DNA from: Flavobacteriaceae bacterium
Lineage (GTDB): Bacteria > Bacteroidota > Bacteroidia > Flavobacteriales > Flavobacteriaceae
DNA length: 64,000 nucleotides
NCBI GenBank assembly: GCA_947451525.1
Contig: CANFZM010000002.1
Span: 62,001 to 126,000, forward strand
Direction of reading: 5' to 3'
The notes under the pieces were generated by a model. It was not told where the DNA came from. It saw only the letters and a program-made list of their open reading frames with translations, and made no database searches. This document shows positions 9,139-17,136 of the stretch, one piece after another. Made by a program: the position numbers and the translations under genes. Position 1 is the first letter of the stretch; the number at the start of each line of letters is the position of its first letter.

Positions 9139-9170
9139 GTTGAGTTGTAGAAAAATCGTGTTGAATTGTA
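9139..9170 (-). promoter_or_regulatory. Candidate LytTR binding site (direct repeats, 21-bp period)
   Basis: Two 11-mers, GTTGAGTTGTA (9139-9149) and GTTGAATTGTA (9160-9170), match at 10 of 11 positions and are exactly 21 bp apart, two helical turns. LytTR regulators typically bind direct repeats with this period. An inverted half site TACAACTC lies at 9118-9125 and a further GTTGTA at 9094-9099. The site lies 61-92 bp upstream of the TonB receptor start, whose operon encodes a LytTR regulator. Confidence 0.6.
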
Positions 9171-9177
9171 ACAACAA

Positions 9178-9207
9178 AAAAACTGCTCCATTTCTGAAGC
9201 AGTTTTT
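9178..9207 (-). terminator. Rho-independent terminator after acs
   Basis: The inverted repeat AAAAACTGCT / AGCAGTTTTT surrounds a 10-nt loop, and a further A-run on the plus strand gives a U-tract in the minus-strand transcript. It lies 31 bp after the acs stop codon. Confidence 0.85.
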
Positions 9208-9237
9208 AACTAAATAAACTAAATCTATAAAAAAAAA

Positions 9238-11145
9238 CTATAATTTTCCTTCTTTAATTTCGTCCACAATTTCTGGGTTAAGTAAGGTAGATGTGTCTCC
9301 AAAGTTAGAGAAATCTCCTTCGGCAATTTTACGTAATATTCTACGCATAATTTTTCCAGAACGGGTTTTTGGTAAACCATTTACAAACTGAATTTTATCT
9401 AATTTAGCAATTGGTCCTATTTGATCTGAAATTAATTGGTTTATCTCTTTAGCCAAGTTCTCTTGATTTCTGCTTTCTCCAACTTCTTTCAAAATTACAA
9501 ATCCGTAAAGTGCGTTACCTTTAATATCGTGTGGAAATCCTACAATAGCACTTTCTGCAACCGCTGGGTGCTCATTAATAGCATCCTCAATTGGCGCAGT
9601 TCCTAAATTATGTCCAGAAACAATAATTACATCATCTACCCTACCGGTGATTCTATAATACCCTACTTCATCGCGTAAAGCACCGTCTCCAGTAAAATAC
9701 TTCCCTGGAAAAGCAGAGAAATAGGTTTCTTTATAACGTTGGTGATCGCCCCAAATGGTTCTTGCCATAGCAGGCCAAGGGAATTTTATACACAAGCTAC
9801 CAGTAACTTGATTACCTTCAATTTCGTTACGTAATTCGTCCATTAAAACAGGCTGAATACCCGGCAATGGTAAGGATGCATAGGTTGGTTTAGTTGGCGT
9901 TACAAACGGAATTGGCGAAATCATAATTCCTCCAGTTTCTGTTTGCCACCAAGTATCTACTAATGGGCAACGTTTTCCACCAACGTGGTCGTTATACCAG
10001 TGCCATGCTTCCTCATTAATTGGTTCTCCTACAGAACCTATAACTTTTAACGAACTTAAAGGGAATTTTTGAACATAACTTAAATTCTCTTTAGCCAACG
10101 CACGAATAGCAGTTGGTGCTGTATAAAATTGATTTACTTGATGTTTTTCAATTACTTCCCAAAAACGGCTGTAATCTGGATAAGATGGTACACCTTCAAA
10201 AATTACAGTTGTTGCACCATTCAATAATGGTCCGTATAAAATATAAGAGTGTCCAGTAATCCAACCGATATCGGCAGTACACCAATAGACATCATTTTCT
10301 TCGTAATTGAATATGTTTTTAAAAGTATATGCTGTATAAACCATATATCCTGCAGTGGTATGCACCATTCCTTTAGGTTTTCCAGTAGAACCAGAAGTAT
10401 ATAAAATAAATAATGGATCTTCTGCATCCATAACTTCTGCTACATTAGTAGGAACCGCAGCGTCCATTAAAGGTTGTAACCATTGATCACGACCTTCTTT
10501 CATGTATACTTGAGTATTAGTTCTTTTTACTACTAAAACTTTTTCTACACATGGAGATTTTTCTAGAGCTTCATCTACAATTCCTTTTAAATCTATAGAT
10601 TTGTTTCCACGGAAACTACCATCAGAAGTAATAACCATTTTACATTCGGAATCATTTATTCTTGCAGATACTGCTGAAGAAGAAAATCCTGCAAATACAA
10701 CCGAATGTATTGCTCCAATTCTAGCACAAGCTAAAACTGAAACTGCCAATTCTGGAATCATAGGAAGATAAATACAAACTCTATCTCCTTTTTTTACTCC
10801 TTGTTCACGAAGTACGTTAGCCATTCTGGATACTCTGGCATATAATTCGTTGTAAGAAATGTGTTGTGCAGCTTCACTTGGATCATTTGGTTCAAAAATA
10901 ATTGCAGTTTTCTCGCCTCTTTTGGCAAGATGTCTGTCGATACAGTTTTTAGTAATGTTAACTTTGGCATCCACAAACCATTTGAATTTAGATTCTTGCA
11001 TGTCAAAATCCAATACTTTTTCCCATTTTTGGTACCAAGTAAAGTTTTCATCAGCAACACGATCCCAGAATTTTCTTGGTTCACGTACCGATTTCTTATA
11101 CATTTTAAAGTAATGCTCTAAGCTTTCTATTTTATAATAACTCAT
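9238..11145 (-). CDS. acs: Acetyl-CoA synthetase (AMP-forming)
   Basis: This 635-residue protein is full length for Acs. It has the AMP-binding P-loop YTSGSTGKPKG, the adenylate motif DTWWQTETGG, and the C-terminal TRSGK with Lys598, the catalytic and acetylation-regulated lysine. It activates acetate to acetyl-CoA via acetyl-AMP in the cytoplasm. The neighbours are prpE, a CrbS-like acetate-type sensor kinase, a transporter and a porin, all on the same strand, so the block looks dedicated to uptake and activation of short-chain fatty acids. A terminator follows the gene. The 239-bp gap upstream toward prpE carries tandem repeats. Confidence 0.96.
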   Translation of the reverse strand: MSYYKIESLEHYFKMYKKSVREPRKFWDRVADENFTWYQKWEKVLDFDMQESKFKWFVDAKVNITKNCIDRHLAKRGEKTAIIFEPNDPSEAAQHISYNELYARVSRMANVLREQGVKKGDRVCIYLPMIPELAVSVLACARIGAIHSVVFAGFSSSAVSARINDSECKMVITSDGSFRGNKSIDLKGIVDEALEKSPCVEKVLVVKRTNTQVYMKEGRDQWLQPLMDAAVPTNVAEVMDAEDPLFILYTSGSTGKPKGMVHTTAGYMVYTAYTFKNIFNYEENDVYWCTADIGWITGHSYILYGPLLNGATTVIFEGVPSYPDYSRFWEVIEKHQVNQFYTAPTAIRALAKENLSYVQKFPLSSLKVIGSVGEPINEEAWHWYNDHVGGKRCPLVDTWWQTETGGIMISPIPFVTPTKPTYASLPLPGIQPVLMDELRNEIEGNQVTGSLCIKFPWPAMARTIWGDHQRYKETYFSAFPGKYFTGDGALRDEVGYYRITGRVDDVIIVSGHNLGTAPIEDAINEHPAVAESAIVGFPHDIKGNALYGFVILKEVGESRNQENLAKEINQLISDQIGPIAKLDKIQFVNGLPKTRSGKIMRRILRKIAEGDFSNFGDTSTLLNPEIVDEIKEGKL

Positions 11146-11318
11146 TGTTTTTTTTGGTAATTAGTTAATAGTAACTAGTAATTTATATTAATTTTTTGTA
11201 AATATAAGTATTCTATTATTTTGTTAAAGAATTTTCTTGCTAAATAGGTATAGGTAATTAGATTAAAGAATATAGAATAAAGAAAATAGACTGACTAACT
11301 AATGAATTGAAAACAAAA

Positions 11319-11374
11319 TTCTATTGTCTATATTCTATTGTCTATATTCTATTGTCTATATTCTATTGTCTATT
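11319..11374. repeat. 14-bp tandem repeat, four copies
   Basis: Four consecutive copies of TTCTATTGTCTATA (the last ends in TATT) start at 11319, 11333, 11347 and 11361. A partly complementary stretch at about 11268-11292 (AGAATA / AATAGAC elements) makes an inverted arrangement. It lies 10 bp beyond the prpE stop codon, in the gap before acs. Confidence 0.9.
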
Positions 11375-11384
11375 TTCTTTTATC

Positions 11385-13280
11385 TTATCTAAAAGATCCA
11401 ATTTTGGCTTTTTCAAATTCGCATCTAATTTCATCAATAATGGCTTCATCATCTATAGTAGATGGAATTTGGAAATCATCATCATCGGCTATGCTTCGTA
11501 ATAATTTTCTTAAAATTTTACCAGAGCGTGTTTTTGGCAAACGTTCTACAATAACCACATCTCTTAAAGATGCTACTGCTCCAATTTGGTCTCTTACTAA
11601 ATGAACCACCTCGTGTTGCAGTTGAAAATGTTCAATATCCTCCCCATGTTTAATAACTACTAAACCTAAAGGAACCTGTCCTTTTAAAGCATCGTTAATT
11701 CCAACTACAGCGCATTCTGCAACCGAATGGTGTGAAGATACAATCTCTTCCATTTCGGCAGTAGATAATCTGTGTCCTGCAACATTAATAACATCATCTA
11801 CCCTACCGGTGATGAAAATATAATTATCATCATCTTTGAAACCTCCATCGCCAGAAAAATAATATCCTGGAAATTTATTTAAATAACCTTCTTGAAATCT
11901 ATTGTTATCGTTCCATAAATCTAGCATTGTTCCCGGAGGCAATGGTAATTTAATAACCACGTAACCTTCTTCATTTGGACCTAATTCGGTTCCGTCTTCT
12001 CCAAATATTCGAATATCATATCCAGAAACTGCTTTTCCTGCAGAGCCTGGTTTTACTGGTAAATACTCCACTCCCATCATATCGGAAATCATTGGCCATC
12101 CCGATTCGGTTTGCCACCAATGGTCAATTGCTGGAACTGGAATATGTTGGTTATACCATTCCAAAGTAGCCACATCGCAACGTTCCCCTGCTAAGAATTG
12201 ATTTCTTAAGCAAGATAAATCGTATTGTTTAATAAATTCTCCGTTTGGATCTTCTTTTTTTATTGCACGAATAGCAGTTGGAGCCGTAAACATGGTGCTT
12301 ACTTTATGTTCGGCAATTACTCTCCAAAAGGTACTTGCATCTGGAGTTCTTATTGGTTTTCCTTCAAATATAATAGTAGTGTTTCTATTGATTAGTGGAC
12401 CGTAAACAATAAAACTATGTCCTACTACCCAACCCACATCGGAGGCTGCCCAAAAAACTTCGTCTTGTTTTACCCCATATATGTATTGCATTGAAAATTT
12501 AAGTGCGGTTGCGTAACCTCCTGTATCTCTTACAATTCCTTTTGGTTTCCCGGTGGTTCCGGAAGTATATAAAACGTATAACGGATGAGTTGCATTTACT
12601 GGAATACAAGGCGTTTCTTCAGAGCCATAAACTAAAGCATCATAATCTACATCGTATTTTTTAAACGGAATTCTAGCACCTAATTTTCTATTGAAAACAA
12701 TTACTTTTTTAGGTTTATGGGATGCTAATTCGATTGCCTCATCTACCAATGGTTTGTAGGCTATCAAACGGTCTATTTCAATTCCTGAAGATGCAGTGAT
12801 GATTAATCTAGGTTTGCAATCGTCAATTCTTATTGCTAATTCGTGTGGTGCGAATCCACCAAAAACCACCGAATGGGTCACTCCTATTCGTGCACAAGCC
12901 AACATAGCAAATGCTGCTTGCGGAATCATTGGCATATAAATTACAGCAGTATCGCCTTTTTTTAATCCTAATGAAATCATTCCTCCTGCTAATTTAGCAA
13001 CTTCCGATTTTACTTCATTATAAGTATATTTCTTTACCGTTTGAGTAACGGGCGAATCATAAATCATTGCAGTTGCATCTCCAAACCCATCTTGTATGTG
13101 TTTGTCTAAGGCTAAATAACAAATATTTAATTCACCATCCTTAAACCAAAGTGGGTAGTTATTATCATCTTTAGATAAAATAATAGATGGCTTGTTATAC
13201 CATTCTATTTGATCTGCTTGTTCTGCCCAAAAAGTTTCAGGAGATTGGATACTTTTACTATAAAATTCTTCGTAATTCAT
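11385..13280 (-). CDS. prpE: Propionyl-CoA synthetase (AMP-forming)
   Basis: This 631-residue protein is a paralogue of the neighbouring Acs but matches the PrpE type. Its N-terminus contains ETFWAEQADQIEWY, and LDKHIQDGFGDATAMIYDSP replaces the Acs equivalent. The P-loop is YTSGTTGKPKG, and Lys588 in TRSGK is the catalytic lysine. It converts propionate to propionyl-CoA, although acetate may also be used. An 18-bp perfect palindrome lies 93-110 bp upstream of the start. The distinction from a second acetyl-CoA synthetase rests on overall sequence resemblance and is fairly secure. Confidence 0.85.
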   Translation of the reverse strand: MNYEEFYSKSIQSPETFWAEQADQIEWYNKPSIILSKDDNNYPLWFKDGELNICYLALDKHIQDGFGDATAMIYDSPVTQTVKKYTYNEVKSEVAKLAGGMISLGLKKGDTAVIYMPMIPQAAFAMLACARIGVTHSVVFGGFAPHELAIRIDDCKPRLIITASSGIEIDRLIAYKPLVDEAIELASHKPKKVIVFNRKLGARIPFKKYDVDYDALVYGSEETPCIPVNATHPLYVLYTSGTTGKPKGIVRDTGGYATALKFSMQYIYGVKQDEVFWAASDVGWVVGHSFIVYGPLINRNTTIIFEGKPIRTPDASTFWRVIAEHKVSTMFTAPTAIRAIKKEDPNGEFIKQYDLSCLRNQFLAGERCDVATLEWYNQHIPVPAIDHWWQTESGWPMISDMMGVEYLPVKPGSAGKAVSGYDIRIFGEDGTELGPNEEGYVVIKLPLPPGTMLDLWNDNNRFQEGYLNKFPGYYFSGDGGFKDDDNYIFITGRVDDVINVAGHRLSTAEMEEIVSSHHSVAECAVVGINDALKGQVPLGLVVIKHGEDIEHFQLQHEVVHLVRDQIGAVASLRDVVIVERLPKTRSGKILRKLLRSIADDDDFQIPSTIDDEAIIDEIRCEFEKAKIGSFR

Positions 13281-13372
13281 TTGTAATAGGAGGTTTGCTG
13301 TTGTTTAATTTAGTTTAGTAAATTTAAAAAATTTACACATATAAGTTAAATTATTTTTGCAAAATAGATATA

Positions 13373-13390
13373 TACGAAAACGTTTTCGTA
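13373..13390 (-). promoter_or_regulatory. Perfect 18-bp palindrome, candidate operator upstream of prpE
   Basis: TACGAAAACGTTTTCGTA is a perfect palindrome of the kind bound by LacI/GalR-type repressors (central CG between A and T runs). On the minus strand it is followed 6 nt later by TATTTTG, a near match to the TAnnTTTG -7 box, so a bound regulator would occupy the -33 region. A 12-bp identical core, AAACGTTTTCGT, also occurs upstream of pfkA at 55906-55917. Confidence 0.55.
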
Positions 13391-13472
13391 AACCCACCAT
13401 AAATAAAGAATAAGGACTTTTTTTTAGAAAAATATAGATAATTATATTAGTAGATATTTTTAATAATTACTT

Positions 13473-13835
13473 TTAATTAAGCAATTCGGCAACTTGTTCC
13501 ACTACTTTTTTGATAGAAAAAGGTTTGGTCAAATAACAATCAGCTCCAAGGGCAAGTCCTTTTGCAATATCACTTTCTTTATTTTTTGCCGAAAGAAAAA
13601 TAACTTTAGTATGCTTTAAATTTTCATCTTTTTTTATCTGTTCCAAGGTGGCATACCCATCAACCATAGGCATCATTACATCCAAAATAATAACATCTGG
13701 GACATTATTCTTTAATATATCTAAAGCCTCCTGACCATCTCTAGCAATGAATACTTCGTAATTATTTTTTTTAAAAGTATACTCTAACGACATTACAATG
13801 TTGGGTTCATCATCAACGATTAAAATCTTTTTCAT
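13473..13835 (-). CDS. Single-domain response regulator (receiver only)
   Basis: This 120-residue protein is a receiver domain only: acidic pair in VDDEPN (8-9), phospho-acceptor Asp in VIILDVMMP (about 52), Thr/Ser in FLSAK and Lys in YLTKP. There is no output domain. Its start lies inside the 3' end of the symporter-kinase gene (23-bp overlap), so the two are coupled. CrbR and CbrB, the known partners of CrbS/CbrA kinases, carry DNA-binding outputs. This one must act through a protein partner, a phosphorelay, or as a phosphate sink. Confidence 0.93.
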   Translation of the reverse strand: MKKILIVDDEPNIVMSLEYTFKKNNYEVFIARDGQEALDILKNNVPDVIILDVMMPMVDGYATLEQIKKDENLKHTKVIFLSAKNKESDIAKGLALGADCYLTKPFSIKKVVEQVAELLN

Positions 13836-16542
13836 AGGTATTTGTTAATTTTCCGAATTCTTGTTTTTTTGGTAATGTAAACACAACGCAAGCACCTTTT
13901 ACACTTGGTTGCACCCAGATTTTACCTTTGTGGTATTCTATAATTTGTTTGCAAATAGCCAAGCCTAAACCACTTCCTACTGGCTTTTTAATATTTTGAT
14001 TTATCGATTGATAAAATTTTTCAAAAATTGCTTCGTGGTCATTATCATTAATTCCTTTACCATTATCGTGCACTGAAGTTTGAATATAACCTTCAATTTC
14101 TTCTACTTTAATAATAATAACTCCATCTTTTTCAGGACAAAATTTGATAGAATTGGCTAATAAATTTGTCATTACTTGAAAAATACGATCTTCATCATAA
14201 TAGGCATTTACCTTGCTTTTGCTTTCAACATAAACAGTAATCCCTTTATTTTTAATTAGCTGCTTTAATGGTTCCATTGATTTTTCAATGGTTTCAATTA
14301 AATTACTTTTGGTTGCATGTATAATTTGTTTACCAGTTTCGAATTTTTCTAAATCCAAAATTTTATCAATCAATCGATTCAATCGATCCGATTCGGAAAT
14401 AATATTTTGCAAAAATTGCTTTTTTAATTCTTCGGGGATTTCGTCATCATCGTGCAAAATTTCACTAGCAGCACGAATTGCAGTAATTGGAGTTCGAAGT
14501 TCGTGGGTAATAGTATCTAAGAATTCGTCTTTTTGCTTGTCCTTCTCTATTAAAGAAATATTTGCATTTTGCAATTTGGCCGTAATTTCTTTTAATTCAT
14601 TGGAAGTCTCGGTTAGTTTTTTATTAATAATAATATTTTCTTTCGATTCTTCTAAGATTTTTAAAACTTCGGGCAAACTAATTTTTTCTTCTTTTACAAC
14701 ACTTGAAATTAATATTCTAGCCGAAGCAGTTCCAATATGTCCTGTAAGTAAATTCTCAGAAAATTTTATCAATCTAGCATCTGCCAATTCTTGATTGATA
14801 TCTACATTATATTTTACATTAAAAATATTCATGGCCCGCTTGGTTCTTTCTTCGCCAAGAAAACGCACTAATACTTTTTCGATGTCGTTTCTATAGGCAG
14901 TACCTTTCCAAATAAAGGCATTCTCATGGTTGGTGATGTATTTACTTATATCAACAAACATTTCGGCATAATTTCTTTCGCGGTAATTTCCTTTAAAACT
15001 AACGGAAACAGCAAAATAGGTAATGAAATTGAATAATAAACTCCAAAACAAAGCATGCGGAACGGGTTGCAAATAATCCAATCCAAATAATTGAAATGGT
15101 TTTAGCAAATGAATCCCCATAAATCCTTCGGAAATAAAAGTACTAGAACTATTGCTTAGTCCTATTGCATAGGGTGCTAACAACGTGTAAATACAAATGA
15201 TAAATCCAACAATAATACTATAAACAGCTCCTAAACGGGAACCTCTTCGCCAGAATAAAGCTCCGAAAAACGCAGGTGCAAGTTGGGCAATTATAACAAA
15301 AGCAACCATCCCGATAGAAACCAAACTATAATCTAAACCAAAGAAACGGTAGATTAAATAGGAAAGTATAATTAATGAAAAGATACTTATTTTTCTTGTA
15401 TTTAAGATTTTTCTACTGCTAATAGTTTCATCACTACCTTTAAGTTTTCCGATTAAATTATACGGAATCAAAACGTTATTGGTAACCATAGTAGAAAGTC
15501 CGATAGAGGAAACAACAATCATTGAAATTGCTGCCGAAAATCCGCCAAGGAAAACCATTACAGTAAGAAATTTATTATTGAAAAATTGCGGAATTAATAA
15601 CGAATAAGTATCGGAATTCACATTTTGCCCATCAAATAAAATATTCCCTCCCCATGCTATTGGGTAAACAAAAATATTGAAGATAAGCAAATACAACGGA
15701 AACAACCAAACTGCAGTATTGATATGGTTTTCTCTGTTGTTTTCAATCACCGAAACCTGAAATTGTCTTGGTAACAAAAATATAGCAAACATAGATAAGA
15801 CACACAGTAAAAACCAATTAATGGCCTGTGGCAATCCGCCAATGGTGTTTTTTTCTTTAAAATGTTCTAATAAAGAGGCTTTATGGTAAATGTCATCAAA
15901 GCCGTCAAAAACAAAATAAGTAACATATATTCCGATAATTACAAAGAATACCAATTTTAACACGCTTTCCATAGCAACAGCGGTAACAATACCTTTTCGT
16001 TTTTCGGAAGCATCTACATAACGAGTACCATAATAGGATGCGAAAAGTGCTAACGCAATAGCAACATAAGTTGTGGTATCGTTAAAAATTAAAGAACTTG
16101 CTTTGGTTTGCGTAACGATATGAAAGGTTTCTGCAATGGCTTTAAGTTGCAAAGCGATATAGGGCAATATTCCCGTAAGGCAAATTATGGTAACTATTGC
16201 TCCAAGAAAACGGCTATTTCCATAACGAAGCGATATAAAATCGGCAATGCTGGAAATTTTATTCACTCTGGATATTCGGATAATTTTCTTCAAAATTAAT
16301 ATCCACGAAGGTGCAATAATTATTGGCCCTAAATAAATAGGTAAATAACTTAAACCGCTATCGGCAGCAACACCAATGCTCCCATAATACGTCCAAGCAG
16401 TACAATAAACCGCTAATGATAAGGTATATACATAGGGATTGTTCGTCCATTTGCTATTTCCTTTTTTCTCTGCCCAATGAGCAATGAAAAAAAGAACCGC
16501 TAAATAGCAGGAAAGAATCACTAATAGTATTACACTATTCAT
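13813..16542 (-). CDS. Solute-symporter (SLC5)/STAC/histidine kinase, CrbS/CbrA-like
   Basis: This is a 909-residue fusion. Residues 1-520 are a sodium:solute symporter domain with about 13 membrane segments. Residues 575-620 (ELADARLIKFSENLLTGHIG) match the STAC linker of CbrA/CrbS proteins. A coiled stretch and a HisKA domain with His680 in THELRTP follow, then HATPase boxes NLLANSIKF, DNGKG and GSGLGLA. There is no PAS domain or C-terminal receiver. Family members sense or transport acetate, histidine or similar solutes; CrbS controls acs in Vibrio and Pseudomonas. Position beside acs and prpE supports a short-chain fatty-acid signal. It overlaps a receiver gene (23 bp) and an upstream small membrane-protein gene (8 bp). 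Confidence 0.92.
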   Translation of the reverse strand: MNSVILLVILSCYLAVLFFIAHWAEKKGNSKWTNNPYVYTLSLAVYCTAWTYYGSIGVAADSGLSYLPIYLGPIIIAPSWILILKKIIRISRVNKISSIADFISLRYGNSRFLGAIVTIICLTGILPYIALQLKAIAETFHIVTQTKASSLIFNDTTTYVAIALALFASYYGTRYVDASEKRKGIVTAVAMESVLKLVFFVIIGIYVTYFVFDGFDDIYHKASLLEHFKEKNTIGGLPQAINWFLLCVLSMFAIFLLPRQFQVSVIENNRENHINTAVWLFPLYLLIFNIFVYPIAWGGNILFDGQNVNSDTYSLLIPQFFNNKFLTVMVFLGGFSAAISMIVVSSIGLSTMVTNNVLIPYNLIGKLKGSDETISSRKILNTRKISIFSLIILSYLIYRFFGLDYSLVSIGMVAFVIIAQLAPAFFGALFWRRGSRLGAVYSIIVGFIICIYTLLAPYAIGLSNSSSTFISEGFMGIHLLKPFQLFGLDYLQPVPHALFWSLLFNFITYFAVSVSFKGNYRERNYAEMFVDISKYITNHENAFIWKGTAYRNDIEKVLVRFLGEERTKRAMNIFNVKYNVDINQELADARLIKFSENLLTGHIGTASARILISSVVKEEKISLPEVLKILEESKENIIINKKLTETSNELKEITAKLQNANISLIEKDKQKDEFLDTITHELRTPITAIRAASEILHDDDEIPEELKKQFLQNIISESDRLNRLIDKILDLEKFETGKQIIHATKSNLIETIEKSMEPLKQLIKNKGITVYVESKSKVNAYYDEDRIFQVMTNLLANSIKFCPEKDGVIIIKVEEIEGYIQTSVHDNGKGINDNDHEAIFEKFYQSINQNIKKPVGSGLGLAICKQIIEYHKGKIWVQPSVKGACVVFTLPKKQEFGKLTNTYEKDFNR

Positions 16543-16729
16543 TATATCGGTTTACAATTAAGATAGAAATTAATATAGAAAATAAGCAAATAGAAAAAAA
16601 GTAGATATAGATAATTGGGAATCCTAGTAAGCATTTAGCAGAATCGAAAAGTAATACCAACGGAAGGTTAAACCCCATTAGTAATACTACCGATATAATT
16701 ATCATTTTTTGTTGGTGTCTTTTTTTCAT
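16535..16729 (-). CDS. Small membrane protein upstream of the symporter-kinase
   Basis: This is a 64-residue protein with two predicted membrane helices (about 9-28 and 37-59) and basic ends (KKRHQQK and NRYNE). Its 3' end overlaps the kinase start by 8 bp, so it is translationally coupled and likely real. Several SLC5-type transporters and CbrA-type kinases are preceded by a comparable small membrane ORF (YjcH before ActP, CbrX before CbrA), and the position suggests the same role as accessory subunit. I cannot assign it to a named family by sequence. Confidence 0.75.
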   Translation of the reverse strand: MKKRHQQKMIIISVVLLMGFNLPLVLLFDSAKCLLGFPIIYIYFFSICLFSILISILIVNRYNE

Positions 16730-16856
16730 GGTCTTTAACAGACTTAAAGCAATAGTATTAAAATTACTAATAAAAAAGTAATTCCTAATTTTGGTTAAAA
16801 TTAAACATTTTATCTAATAGTAACCAATTTTTAAATTTCGGAGCTTTATAAAACCC

Positions 16857-16885
16857 AAAAGCCCTTATATAAAATAAGAGCTTTC
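16857..16885 (-). terminator. Candidate terminator after the 72-residue protein gene
   Basis: The imperfect inverted repeat AAAGCCCTTAT / ATAAGAGCTTT has one mismatch and a 5-nt loop. It is followed on the minus strand by a short T-rich run. It lies 21 bp beyond the stop codon at 16906. Confidence 0.6.
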
Positions 16886-16905
16886 AGGTAAATAAATTGC
16901 ACTAA

Positions 16906-17124
16906 TTAATCTTCGTACTCGTTAGTCATGGCATACCATCCAAAAATGGTTAGTCCAGTAACTACTAATGGTAGTAAAACAAAGAAGATAATTATTCCGA
17001 AAACTAAATCGTCTTGTTTTCCGGATGTTAATTTCCCTCCGAATATTCCAATGCAATAGTATGCAACAACAGCAGCTAGTGCTATCCAAATTATTCCGAT
17101 ATATTTTTTTATTGCGTTCATCAT
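16906..17124 (-). CDS. Small membrane protein next to MHS transporter
   Basis: This 72-residue protein has two predicted membrane helices (about 8-28 and 40-64) and an acidic tail (NEYED). Two adjacent ATG codons can start it; the second, at 17121, is equally plausible. It begins 12 bp after the stop of the MHS transporter gene, so the two are almost certainly co-transcribed and the protein may assist the transporter. No catalytic or ligand motif is visible. Confidence 0.75.
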   Translation of the reverse strand: MMNAIKKYIGIIWIALAAVVAYYCIGIFGGKLTSGKQDDLVFGIIIFFVLLPLVVTGLTIFGWYAMTNEYED

Positions 17125-17136
17125 AATTTCTATGTT

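Noticed and set aside
11319..11374. CRISPR array
   Set aside because: The units are directly adjacent 14-mers without unique spacers and there are no cas genes.
9238..13280. Tandem duplication of acs
   Set aside because: The two ligases are clearly diverged; the second has PrpE-type sequence, so they are separate enzymes and not a recent duplication.
13813..16542. Plain acetate or proline permease
   Set aside because: The C-terminal STAC, HisKA and HATPase motifs are complete, so it is a sensor kinase, whether or not it also transports.
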